Below, one piece after another: positions 13,936-25,600 of a DNA stretch of 64,000 nt; the stretch's first letter is position 1, and each line of letters begins with the position of its first letter. The DNA lies in the NCBI GenBank assembly GCA_024734555.1, contig JANPWX010000360.1, forward strand, positions 1,484,774 to 1,548,773, written 5' to 3'. The position numbers and the translations under genes were made by a program. The stretch comes from Trochalopteron elliotii (Eukaryota > Chordata > Aves > Passeriformes > Leiothrichidae). The notes beneath the pieces are model-generated. The model was not told the origin of the DNA. It did no database searches and was given only the letters and a program-made list of their open reading frames with translations.

Positions 13936-16088
13936 CGGCTTTCCAGATCAGAAGGAAATACCATCTTACATACTTGGATCTTCACTATACCGGGTGACGA
14001 TTTTAACCTCTATCTGAGCCTTCTATTTTTTACTTGCCTTCTGTCCTTGTCTAACATTTTTCCCCATTCATTTTCTTTTGAAGTAGTCTAAAATTTTTTT
14101 CATCAGATCACAAGACAGAATTCCTGCATAATTGACTTTGACACTTGTTTATCATTGACTATGGTTAATAAACATAATAAATCTTGAACTCAGACAGCTT
14201 TTGGTTATCCAAAGCAAATCTTTCACATAGTTCCAGCAAGACCCTGTAGCAAAACACCCAGAAAAAATACTGGGATCAGAGTTTCTGAACCATCAGAAGT
14301 GGAAATAATTGTTAAAACATAAGTGCAATAAATTTAATAGGTGTTTCAGTATTTTCCTAAATAACAATGACGTTTCAATGTCATTGAAATCTTACTAAGT
14401 TGGCTCTCCTATTGCAATTCAAAACATTTTCTTCATTTAAACAGTTGCACTGTCTTGTGTTTTTAAAAGAAATTTTTTTAAATCTTCACTTGGAAACTTA
14501 AAATTCTTTAAGCTCGGTTGTGTATGTCAGAATTCCTAATGTTGTACTCCTTGTGGTCAGATTATCCATATACCTGTAGATCAGCAAGAAAAGTTGATGC
14601 CTATTCAGCTTTTGATGTCAACATTTCAGTACCTAAAAATGCATGTAATTTAGCCACAGAAAAGCATTTGTATGGAGATTTGCTTGTTTTCCTCATAGGC
14701 TACTAAAAAAAATTAAAATACATAAAGCATCTGGCTTTGGTTTCTGGATCTGGCATGATATATCAGTCAACAACTTGCTTTCTGATTTATATTTTTCAGC
14801 AGAGAATAGACCTGATTTTAAGAATATCTCAACCATATTTTTGTAGAATGCTCACAGGCAGTGATGTAGGAATATTTAACATATGATGCAGATAAATGTT
14901 CTTCATCTCTGAAAAAATTCCCTACAGTCTTTTTGAACTTTGCTCTGGAGAACAGAATTTGGCCTCTGCTTTTGTCTGCTTCTTGGTTACAATTATAATC
15001 ATAATTAAATCACTACCTAGATAGATATGCTGTAAGTAACATATCCCTTACATTTTTCTATTAAACGGTTAGTACCTTTCTGAACACAAACATGGGTCCC
15101 TAATGTCCTGTTAGCTGCATAAACCTCTTACACAGCTTGGCTGGCATATGACTTGAACAATGGATTTTGAATTCTACATAATTCCTTTTTTTCCAAAGGC
15201 TAATTAAAATCAATTTCATGGCATTTCTCTGCTGTTAGAAAAGATGCCGCTGGTGGATGTTTCAATCATTAGCAATATGGTGCTGCTGGATTAAAAACAA
15301 ATTTCCAAATAACATAGCAATGACAGTCTATGATAATCCATGCAACTGCTAATGAAGAAAACCTGTTCTGCCTTATACCTGAATATTTGTTGATGCCATC
15401 TCAAAATGGAGATGTCAAAAAGCAGTATTTTTTTTGTATTTTAGAGTGATGTTGATTGCTTTTAGTTATGCAAATTTAATAATTTTCTGAATGTCACAAA
15501 GGACTCAGACTTTAAAAATATGGGCTTTCATAATTAATATAAATATGAAACATTTCAGAATTTAGTTCTAGAGGCAAAATAGCTGATACACTCTGGCTAC
15601 ATCTAGAGACATTCTACCTTTGAAACTAGCTGCAATGATAAACTCTTAAGGGTTTTAAGTTAAACTGACCAAAATTCTGTGCTTACTTTGTTCAGTCTAA
15701 GCCTAGTCTGAGGTTTGCATCAAAACATTTCTTATGCTCATAGAACTCAGTGTATAACCATTAGACCAAATGGAGCCAAAATGTTGTCTTCATTGGAGGT
15801 CAATGAGCTTTGTCACTGAAACAGCCAAAGTGAGGATTTTGCTTCAGAAATTCAAAAAAAATCAAAAAGTGCTGGTTATGAAAACTAAGCAAGAAAGAAG
15901 ATTTTAATAAGCATTTTGGAGAGAAGAAGCACGATCAGTAGAAGGATATTTGTAACTGAACAAGAGTCAGAGTAGCACAGATATCACAGCGTAAACTCAC
16001 TTTCCTTTAGTGCCTTTTTTTTTGCAGTAGGGTTGCTTTTTGTCTACCCTTTGAGAAGGAGCTATCACTACCTTTCACGTGGAGTTAC
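13936..16088. other. Unassigned AT-rich DNA
   Basis: No gene or mobile element is recognised. A 17-bp palindrome made of TTTCAATG, a central T and CATTGAAA lies at 14373-14389. The rest is ordinary AT-rich sequence with frequent stops in all frames. Confidence 0.6.
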
Positions 16089-16228
16089 TGTAGTTAGAAA
16101 CACTCTCGGGTTTGGTTTTCTCACCCGAGATTCCGGCTGTTAAGAGTCCTTGGCCCTCTAAAAGCCCTGAGCCGCGTCGCGTGAAAAAGCAGAGTCTCCA
16201 AGGCCTTGTTTTCAGGTTTCTCGTGTTG

Positions 16229-16234
16229 TTTATT
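16229..16234 (-). promoter_or_regulatory. LTR polyadenylation signal AATAAA
   Basis: TTTATT on the + strand reads AATAAA on the minus strand. It lies about 95 bp downstream of the TATA-like element of the same LTR, consistent with the R region of a retroviral LTR. Confidence 0.55.
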
Positions 16235-16328
16235 ATTTGATATCTCAAAGTTTTCTCTGCACCCAGCCGAGGTCCGGACAGCGGCTGGGACACGAGGCGA
16301 CTGCCCCTCGGTGAGGCGGTGCTCTACT

Positions 16329-16334
16329 CTTATA
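16329..16334 (-). promoter_or_regulatory. LTR TATA-like box (TATAAG)
   Basis: CTTATA on the + strand reads TATAAG on the minus strand, within GTATAAGAGTAGAGC. Its position upstream of the AATAAA signal fits a U3 core promoter. Whether it still works cannot be told from sequence. Confidence 0.45.
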
Positions 16335-16800
16335 CAGATAACTACGTGTCCATTATTTACTAATTTGTGCCAATGCCTAGTGCCTATACTAGAAAGGTCA
16401 CTAGTACCTTAACCCAATCCCCTCAAACTACTTTGTGTCATCACTACCTCAGAAGATGGAGGATGAGGAAGAAGGAGAAGAACTTAGGGCAACACCCTAA
16501 ATCCTCCATCTTGTCCCCCATTTACCTCTATACTAAGAATCCTAAAACTACAAAATTTTTCACCCCCTGCTGTGCTAAGCTACTATTTTCACACCCTTGA
16601 GGTTTGCAATTCTTCTCCTAGTGCTGGAAGCTTTTCCCATGGACTAAAATCAAACTCGGTGTCTTTCTGGGCTGTGTGCCAAGGTCTCCAACCCCCCTGG
16701 ACCGGCTTCACACCCCCCTGTCCAGGGCTCAAATTCTCTTCTTCAGGTCCCAGGTCACCCAAAGGGATGCCCTGACCTCCGACAAAACACAGCTGAAACA

Positions 16801-17479
16801 AAATCTTATTATTTCTGAGTTAAACAACTGTAAATGTATTTGGTGCATGCATAGAAGTAAAAGTCTTTGTTCTGACTAATTTGGCACAAGAACTTGTATA
16901 TGAGTCACTTACTCCTCAAATAACTGGATTATTATTATGAATTGTTGTGTCTTATCCCCACCTAAAGAAGCCTTCCCAACCAAATCGTAATTAAATCTGA
17001 TGGATTCCCATCAACTCTACCTTAGATACATCAGTGTTTTTCACTAAAAAGAAAAATATTATCATGTGATTAATAGCTAGCTCTTTGGATAAGAGACTAA
17101 AATATCTGGTGTTCTTCCCACAATATCTTTTTTGTACATTTGTTAATATATGTATTCATGAATAGCATGAAAAATCCACATCTTTTCATTAAATATAAGA
17201 ATAAAAAAGAAAACATTTAGAAAAGTTAACCAAAATTTTTAGGTAGATGTAATATAGCAGTGATAGCATATCTGAGGCAAACTTCGGGGTTTTACTTCCT
17301 TTCTTAAATGGTTACTACCACTCTCTTTCGTGTGATAGACATTGTCCTTATAGACTAAGATACATTTCATAATGTAGTTTTCTAAATGAATTATGGAAGC
17401 CGCGTCAATTGTATTGCTGAAATGAAGTCAGATGGTGTAGTGGTGTCACATTCGCCAAATTTTGTTTTGCCTAATTTAG
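16801..17479. other. Unassigned DNA between two LTRs
   Basis: AT-rich sequence with no recognisable retroviral internal coding region. The two neighbouring LTRs share no obvious sequence, so this is not the interior of one provirus. It looks like host DNA separating two insertions. Confidence 0.55.
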
Positions 17480-17573
17480 TGTAGTGGTTTGAGCGTCTAC
17501 TCTCTTCTCCCTCTGGGAGATACGATTTGGGAGAAAAAGGCAAAACAGGCTCAACTTAAAGTAAACAGATAGT

Positions 17574-17579
17574 TTTATT
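17574..17579 (-). promoter_or_regulatory. LTR polyadenylation signal AATAAA
   Basis: TTTATT on the + strand reads AATAAA on the minus strand in the context GTTAATAAAACT. It is about 95 bp from the proposed LTR 3' terminus, which helps set the orientation of this LTR. Confidence 0.5.
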
Positions 17580-17960
17580 AACACACACTAAGAAAAAGAA
17601 AACAAAGAAAAAAACCAAATGAACCTTCTAAACCAACCCCTTCTCCTACCACAAACTGTTTACCTTCCCACACAACATAGAGGGAAAACTATGAATTTCA
17701 GTCAGTTGCAACCATTCAAAGATAATCTTGCATCACTTTGGGAGTACCTCTAGTTTTCATGGAGACATTTGTCACAAGAAAAAAAACAGTCTGGTGGCTT
17801 TTAATGTCACAAATCTGCAACCGCCCAGAATTTTTGCAGATTGTGCATTCCCACCCATCAGCAGCCTTCTTCCTGGCTACTCATGGGCCTCAGCATATTT
17901 GGGGTACCATTTTAAGAATGCTTCTTCACTCAAAACAAGGATTATCTTCTATCTCTAAAG

Positions 17961-18087
17961 TCATCTCTACCTCAAAAGAAGGAGACCTCCCTTTATCCCA
18001 GGAGCTGAGGCTTCAAATCACTTTCTCTCTAGAATCATCTTCGTCTCAAAAGCTCAGACCTCCTTATTTTTACCCCAGGAGCCGAGG
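17961..18087. repeat. Imperfect direct duplication inside the LTR
   Basis: Two copies of a roughly 50-bp unit start at 17961 and 18035, about 75 bp apart. Both begin TCATCT, share a CTCAAAA core and a GACCTCC block, and end in CCCAGGAG followed by CTGAGG or CCGAGG. Duplicated segments are common in retroviral U3 regions; here it may simply record slippage. Confidence 0.7.
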
Positions 18088-18410
18088 GTGTCCTCTATTC
18101 AAAATTCTCAATTAAATCTCAATTATATCAGTACACACAACCCTTTGGCTAGAACCTGCATTCCCTCAAACAGCCTTATGATATTACAAAAAAATAGTCC
18201 ATATCTCCATGGTTTACATCCAGAGAAGTCCAGTCAAAAATGTCCACTTCCTCCATCCCTTCTTCCAATAGTCTTTATCAGTTCTTTTGCTGACTTTGTC
18301 TCATGCCGTCTCTCTATGTTTTAACTCACTCTGTCTTCCATGGAAGAAAGAGTTAATGTCTTTGCCCAGAGTCTTTCTTTCTCTCAAGCTAGCTCCCAGT
18401 GTTGAACTTC

Positions 18411-18720
18411 AAGGCCGCGCAGGTGATGGGGGAGGGAAGCATGCTCAGGAACGCTGACAGATGCCTCCCCCGGGCCAGCGGCGCCAGCAGCCTGGCCAGG
18501 ACACGGCCCGGCCAGGGCCTGCCCATCCCGGCCCACCACCGCGGCCCTCGGCACAGGGCCAGCACTGCCGATCTGCAATCCTCCTCCTCCTCCTCTCCCC
18601 ATGGGAGGAACTGAGAGAGAGAGGGGACACTGCCAGCCGGGGCAGCTCTTCCACAGGCAGCAAGCCACCACCCCTGAGGCCTGGCCTGGCCCCGAGGGGG
18701 CCCAGACCGAAATTCTGACT
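18411..18720. other. CpG-rich patch inside the LTR
   Basis: This 310-bp stretch is strikingly GC-rich and holds many CpG dinucleotides (for example GGCCGCGC, CCCCCGGG, AGCGGCGCC, CACCGCGG), while the rest of the window is AT-rich. It lies in the part expected to be U3 of the minus-strand LTR. Open frames through it are a by-product of high GC. It could act as a small CpG island. Confidence 0.7.
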
Positions 18721-18959
18721 TACGAGGTGATGTTAGCTCCTTCCCAGCCGGAAAAGGAAAAGGGGGCAAGTCACCTGGGACCTTTGATTTTAAGACTGGA
18801 TCTCCAGAGGCGTGACTAACTCTTTAATTGGTCAGCCAAGCTGTCAACATCTGCTAGAACTTAGAGAAAAAAAAAAACAAAACCCCTCACATCCGTGCTA
18901 AGCTACCACAGATCGGAATCAGTTCTCTGCCCTCAACCACTGAGCAAGTTACTTCATCA

Positions 18960-19667
18960 CTGATGGCAATCAGTTGATCAGTCATTTGGCACTGTCCAGC
19001 TCACATTGTGTCTTCCCAATTTTCTTGCCTGTCGTGTGGCAACAGCTTCTATGAGGGTGTATTTCATAATGTGTCCTGGGACTGCCTTGAAGCTGGCACC
19101 TCTGTTTCCCAGATCTCCTTTTTGGGAGGTGGGTAGATATTTGTGCTTTTCCAGTCATTGAGAACTTGACCTGTTCTTCATGACCTTTCAAAGGTGAAAC
19201 AGAGGGACTTTGCTGTGCTTTTAGTCAACTTTCTGAGCACTCTCAGACCCATCCCATCAAGTCCCATAAACTTTCATATGTTCAAAAGCTGCAGTTAGCT
19301 CTTAACTCTCTTCACTCACTAGTTTACTGTTTGCTATGTTGTTGCTTCTTGGCAGCAGAGACTTGGGGGCTGACTTTACACTTGAATACCAGAGCACAGA
19401 AAGCATTTCGTATTTCAGCTTTTTTGGTATCATGTTTAATTGACCTGTCAGCTTATACTAACTTGTTCAGCTGCAGACTCACATCTTGTACTTCAGCTTG
19501 CTGCTCGTGTACTAATGCCTTCTTTGTTATTCCTGGCATCTTTTGCAAGTTCAAGTTCCAGTCGAAGTTTTGTCTCTCCCACAACTTCAAGCAATATTTC
19601 TATGTTTCTCTCTGGGTGCCTATCCCAAAGTTACTGCTCAACCTGTCTTTGATTTCTCATATTTTCA
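18960..19667 (-). mobile_element. Decayed CR1 LINE fragment, linker and start of RT domain
   Basis: The minus strand can be read as CR1 ORF2 across several frames. Near 19340-19430 it gives DTKKAEIRNAFCALVFK, matching the CR1 linker form DxxKAExLNAFFASVFT. Near 19230-19280 it gives KFMGLDGMGLR, matching KSMGPDxxHPRVL. Near 19060-19130 it gives DLGNRGASFKAVPGHIMK, matching DPGNYRPVSLTSVPGKIME at the start of the RT domain. The order on the minus strand is the order in CR1, so this is one continuous but heavily frameshifted fragment. The catalytic part of RT is missing; the copy stops about 110 bp from the neighbouring LTR. Confidence 0.75.
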
Positions 19668-22600
19668 AAAACATTAATAACGAGTAAAATTCACAGTAAT
19701 AGTGTCAATTCAAAAATTCAAAACAACAGTGAGTTATTGTTGTGTCAATTACCTTTTACTTTCTTCCCTGTGCATTTGCTAAACTGTTTATGAGTTATTT
19801 TGACACTGTTAGTGAAGTTAAAAGCTAAGTCCTTGTATGGTAGAGGTGTGTTTCAAAGTTCTACCTATAAAATTTTAACATGAGTCCATGGATAATCAAG
19901 CTGCTACTACAAAAGATTGCACATGTACATAACGAATGCTGCAAGGGTTGTGTGTGCTTGCGTACAGAAAGTGAATATTTCTATGAATAGTACAAGCTAT
20001 AGACATAGAGAGATGAGAATTTTTATATAGGCATCTTTGAAGAGACAGCATGAGAAAATGCAACTAGAGGCATTTGATGTGGGCTGGTGAGGAACACAGG
20101 AAAGTGTGCTCTGTGAAATGTGCACGTGCACACGGAAAGCATACATTTGTTAGGGACAAAAGTGCATATGCCTGAAGACATTTATAGAGAAGAGTATTTT
20201 TATAGTGTGCATCTGTGTGAGGGAATTTCGGCATGGATTTATAACTCTGTTTATGTATAGATAAAAGGAGACTGTATGGATTTATAAGTCAGGGCAGTGG
20301 ATATAAGCGAGGTGATATCAATGTTCACTCCACATACATATTTACAATGTATGAACCCATAATTTTAATTGGAGGGATTCATCCGCAAAAAAGCTTTGCT
20401 TGGTGGAAAAAAAAGGGAATGAAATAAAGATAATGAACTACACACTAAGATATAATAAGAAATTCCTTATGTTGCCATCATAAATATTTTCATGGTTTCA
20501 GTATATCACATGGAAAAGTGTCATTATTTTCTCAATTCATAGAACTAAATTTAGTTAGTATTTATGTGCAGGACAAAAATATCCCACTGGTAATTTTTCC
20601 TGTTGTTTACTCTAAATATTTTTAAACAGTAGCCCCACTTTGCCAAACCATTATTTTCAAAAAATCTATCAGTTCCTAAGAAACTTTTCAGTGATGGAAG
20701 AGTAGGTGTATTTTTCTTTTTGTGTGTTTCCTTGTAAATCTTATTCTGTCATAGACCTGTACTATTAAATAGCTTACAGCACTGATTATTCCTTCTGCTT
20801 TGAGTGGCATTTCCCACCCTACCAGTCATCATCAAAAGAGACTTTGCTGTTAATTTCCTGGAAGATTCAAATGCTTCTATTTCAAGGTCATCTCGAAGGA
20901 TAGTTTAAAGAGCTTTTTCTGTAAAATATGTATATTTACAAGAGCACGCATAAATGGTCACCAGGGAAGATAAGCTATCAGAGAGTAAAGAGATGTCTTT
21001 CCTTGTACAGTTCACACACCAGTGAAGCAGATAAAATTGGTTTTGTACCCAGCCTATGAATACACTGTTAGGAACTCTGTCCTGAAAATTGATCTACTGA
21101 GATAAAATTCAATGCATCTCTTTTCATAAATATCTAACAGTGGCATCAAAATTCAACTGCTCCTGCCTGAATAGCCATCTACCTGTCGTTCCTGCAGGTA
21201 GCAGGAGTGACTTCACTCATTTGCTCAAGACACACGGGAACAGGCTGCATCTGTAGGTAATTAGTGCCTTAGTTTTAGTGCACAAAGATGTGAGTCCAAG
21301 TTTACAGTTATTAAAGTCAGATGCATGACTGATTATGAAATGTTAAGATTAAATATGCGTTTATTTTCAATAACAAAGTGATCCAATATTCATTAACTTG
21401 TCGTTTTTCAAGTCCTTCCATGCAGCTTTGTATTCCTGGTCTTGTCTTCCCTCTCACTAGTGCATGAAAAATACTGGCACACTACACCTCCTTAGAAACA
21501 ATCAGGCTGTAACATTACCAAGGCTCACTTTTGCTCTGTTAGTCCACTTTGTGGTCGTGATCCACCTGCACAAGCTTAAAATCAGTGTTGTATGACATTT
21601 TTATATGGGCATAAGTGGGCATATGCCCTTTAGTGTTCTTAAAATATATGGCTAGCTCAGTAACTCACAAAATCAGATCTGGGCATGAGCAGGCACATAA
21701 GGACTCACAGCTGGAAAGTGCTCAGAACCTTGTTAACTGGTACACAACTATCAGTAATTTAAAAGTATTATTGTAAAATAGAAATCACATTGCAGTGGCT
21801 GTCATGTAGCATCTCCTACAATTTTTCCTTAGAGATACCCTTCATTTCTCTTCACATTCTGCTTTAGGTAATACAGAAACTCCTAAAGTAAAAGGCAGAT
21901 ATGTGTGAATTTGGAAAATATACTAGCCAGTATAACTAAGCCAGTTGCTGCGAGACCAAGAGCTAGACCTGCTTACTTCAACAGAAATGAATGCAGGTCC
22001 TTTATTTCAGAAGAAATCATGACTAGATGTGATCAATATGATGAAGGCAGCTAAAAATCTGTTTACACGTAATTTAATATCCTATAAACAGCCAAGGCCC
22101 AACACATTCATTTAGAAGAAACCCGATTTCATTTTTGCTTTATTTTTTACAGTGTGCCAAAAAAAAATTTAAAATATAATTTTAATTCTATTTTATTTTT
22201 AGCTACTGGACATGTCATGTCAGAACACAAGTTAAGTGAAAGTGCCCAAATCTAGCACAAAGGAGATGATCTGTTGTAATGATTAAAAAAAAAGAAAAAA
22301 AGAAAAAAAAATCCACTTATTTTCTTCTGCCGGTATAGCTAGCAATTAGGTGACAAATCCTCTATGGAAAACTTACTCAAGCTTTTGTGATACTACTGGA
22401 CAAAATCAGCTTAGCTGTTTCTTTTCTCAAACCACCTGAGGAACAAACTTACTGGAAGAATAGAGCTTTAAGAACACACTCCTGCATGGATGCCCAGGAA
22501 GAGCCAATTCAGTCCTTTATGCACCTTAGGGAACCTGTGTGGGAGATGAAAATGTGGTCCCACATTCCTCCTGTTGATGGTGTACTGGATTTGAGATGAG

Positions 22601-25600
22601 TGGTATAAACAGAAGTGCCTTTTAATGTGCAAAACAGAAGGATGGATATTTCCTGGTGAGGAATCATTCCTTTTCCTTTACTTTCCATTATCAATTAAAA
22701 TTTCTGCCTAAATGCATCAGACCTGGAAATAAGGAGTTTTATGAAGCAGGCTTTAAAAATAAGTATTTGCAAAGTGTAGTTCATAATCCTGATTAAACTG
22801 TATGGTAGTCACAGAGCTTTTTTTAAAGGGTGATTCGTCTATTAAGAAAACATTGTAAATGCACATTATGATCATCATCTCACACTCATCATGAAACATC
22901 TCACTGTCAACTTTCAAAATATGGTTCCTTCATTTGACTGATTTTGAAAGACTATTCCTTTACAACACTGATTTCAGCTTCTAAACTATTTGCATGGATT
23001 ACTATTCCATTTAAAAAGGCCACTTTCTTTTCAAGAGGCCACTTCAAAAGTATGACAGAATTGGGCTCTTACATAGCACATGCACAGAAATATTTGGGTC
23101 CCTATGAAAGCAAAAGATAAACCAGTCCTTGAAAGAATCAATATTTTTCTCTTTGATCAATGTTTCAATAAAATTTCAAAATCCTTGTTGGGAAAAGTTT
23201 TTAAATGCTAAGCTTTTTAATCTGGATAATGAGATTAATTTCAATATGTTTAAAAACACTTGCCTCCTTGTAAGAAATTGTTTAGACATTTCCATTTGGT
23301 GCTTTTTTGAACAGAGGTACTCTAAAACAATTTATGGCTGATTCCTCATATGTTGTTTATTCGCTGCTTCATAGGAAGGAATTTAAAACTGATGCAGGCA
23401 ATTGAGCTACAGAACAGGAAGACAGAGGTAGAAGAAACCTGAACTACCTTCTCTCATTTAGATATCCACTAACTCTTGCATCTAGATTCACTTAAACTTA
23501 AGACTTGTGGTCTTGTTTAATATCAGGCAATAATAAAGAGCTCTTTAGTGAAATACAGCTATACTCCTCTATTAGCTGCAGCTCTTGAAGCAGTCATTGT
23601 GGAAAGGGAAGTCTAAACCCTTCAATGTCAAGGCATTTAGAGGCACTCTGGCATCAATCAAGGTCTGCGTCCAGTAAGTGCTTGTTTACATTTACATGAA
23701 ATATTCATACAGCTTTCAGTTTTGTTTTTCTCACTCCTAATCATTACTTTTAGGAAGAAACTACAATCATCACAGTTAAAGGAGGGTGTTTTGGGACGTG
23801 TAGTACCTTTCAATGTCAGACTTCCCGCAGATAACTAGCTCTGTAATGAGGCAGCACACTGTATAGACTACCAAAGGTCTTCCTCACAAAGCCTAGCCTT
23901 GTACCGTGCACTATTCATCTTCAAGTACACAACTTAAAGCAAATTAAAGCAATTAATTAGCCATAACATATATGCCAAAAAGTGATTTCAAATCTTGAAA
24001 AATATTTAACATTGCCTTTAAGTGAACAAGGTTTCCCCCCACACACACGTGTCCTCCAAACACAGCGTTCAGGTCTCGCACTAGGCTCTTTTAATTGTAG
24101 AAGCACATGGAATCCTTTTAGACTGAGAGTGATTTATTCTTTTCATATTTTTCTAATGCTTTTCATATGACCATGCAGAGCTTTGAAAATGTCAGGCGCT
24201 ACACCCTGAGAATTATTATTATCTGTCTTTGGCTAGAGACCATCAATAGTCTTTTTCCCACCTTAAATATCACATCAACAAGTCTGTTGTAGCATCACTG
24301 GTGGTTCACAGTAACACAGTAAATACATAATTTTTTGGTTTTAGGCAAAAAAATTAGCATTTGGAGTTACTTAGGGGTTTGGACCAAATGGAAACACTGG
24401 GCATTACCTTCTGAATTAAGTATAAACAACATTTCTCATTATACTTTATTTAACCTTAGAGCAAATTCGCTTACTTCACCACTGATGGTAGCAACACCTA
24501 TAGTTTTCTTTATTATCAGGCTATTAATATCAGAAATTTAGGTCTTATAAAAACTGCTTACAAACTCATGGCTGTTGTGATTTTGCTGCAGAAATAAGAA
24601 CAGATCATACAAGACTAATAAAAGCAGAAAAATATAAAAAGGATATATAGTGTAGCTGATGCTGGAATTACACATGCAAAATGGCATTCAATCATTTAAC
24701 TTTCAGCATGTGTATTTAAAAGAACTTTAGGGTTTATCACAACATATAGTATTATATGTATTAAAAATCTAAGATTACCAAAAAGAATATGAAAAACAAA
24801 GTTTGCACAATTAGTACATCACACACTAAAATATTCAGTTTTTTCACAGCATCTTCCTCTTCTCTCCCTTTAAATGCTCATGCAGCAAACGAACTGCATT
24901 TGCATTATACTCTCATGTTGAGTCTGCTGGCATCATCAGTTTTGATTTTTCTCAAAGGAATCTGGATTCTTTAATAAATTACTTTGCCAGAATTGAAGCT
25001 GATTGCCTAAAAATTGAATATAAATGGGAAAGTACTGAAAACTAGGAACGCATCCAAAAATATCAATATATTTGTTATTTTTAAAAAGCTCAACATATTT
25101 GTTTACTTTTAAAACAGTTAAAATCAAAGTTATCCTCTTTTATTATATTCTCTAAGTAGTTATAAAAATAGAAAACCATGATCACATTGTGCACATGGGA
25201 AAAGGAAAAGGCAACTCTGAATATCTGTTCATCTAAAGATTATAGCATAGGTAATCAAAAACAATTTGAAACAATTTGGACCGATAATCTTCATTTACCT
25301 GAAATAAAGACAGTTATACTTAAAAACAAAGAATACAATTGTACTGTTGTTGAACATAAAAGCACCTACTATACAAACCGACAAGACATTCTTCTTCATT
25401 CCTCTGCCCCTCTACTTGGGAAAACCCATATTACAAGAAAAAACTAGACCTTGAAATACAGGTGTTCTTTCATTTTTCCTTGATTTGGAATGAAATACAC
25501 TTCAATTTTTGTTCATCTTAAAAAAGGGGAAAGACAGAACCTACTGACATGAAGCTGTGTGTAGGCAAGACACATTCACAGCTAATTTATAACAGTGAGT

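Larger units (their letters stand above)
16089..16800 (-). mobile_element. Solo LTR of an endogenous retrovirus
   Basis: Read on the minus strand, this block begins TGTTTCAGCTGTG and ends CTAACTACA, fitting the TG...CA termini of retroviral LTRs. It has the internal order expected of an LTR: a TATA-like TATAAG (complement of 16329-16334), then about 95 bp later the polyadenylation signal AATAAA (complement of 16229-16234), then about 140 bp of U5-like sequence. It is richer in GC and CpG than its surroundings. No gag, pol or env remnant lies next to it, so it is probably a solo LTR left by recombination. No convincing 4-6 bp target duplication sits directly at these ends; GAGTTA occurs at 16082-16087 and 16817-16822 but does not match the TG/CA ends. 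The family name was not recognised. Confidence 0.6.
17480..18849 (-). mobile_element. Probable long LTR of an endogenous retrovirus
   Basis: On the minus strand this block starts TGTTGACAGCTTGG and ends GCTCAAACCACTACA, again giving TG...CA termini. AATAAA (complement of 17574-17579) lies about 95 bp before the 3' end, a U5-like spacing. The block differs from its flanks in composition: pyrimidine-rich on the + strand, with a CpG-rich patch at 18411-18720. It contains an imperfect direct duplication (17961-18010 and 18035-18087). Open frames of 70-126 codons inside it lack protein motifs and overlap on both strands. Length (about 1.37 kb) is long but not unknown for avian LTRs. No clear target duplication was found, so the ends, and the possibility of a composite insertion, remain open. 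Confidence 0.5.

Noticed and set aside
16082..16822. GAGTTA on both sides of the first LTR as a target duplication
   Set aside because: The copies are not adjacent to the TG/CA ends (1 bp off on the left, 16 bp off on the right), so the match is probably chance.
17738..18115. 125-codon frame on the + strand
   Set aside because: Inside the proposed LTR and antisense to it; no recognisable protein family.
18389..18769. 126-codon GC-rich frame on the minus strand, with several overlapping frames on both strands
   Set aside because: High GC in the LTR patch removes stop codons in all frames. The product is low-complexity, proline/arginine/glycine-rich and has no motif.
19331..19687. 118-codon + strand frame
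   Set aside because: Antisense to the CR1 linker region; the minus strand gives the CR1 match.
21617..21628. Palindrome GGGCATATGCCC
   Set aside because: 12-bp palindromes are expected by chance in a window of this size; no further structure around it.
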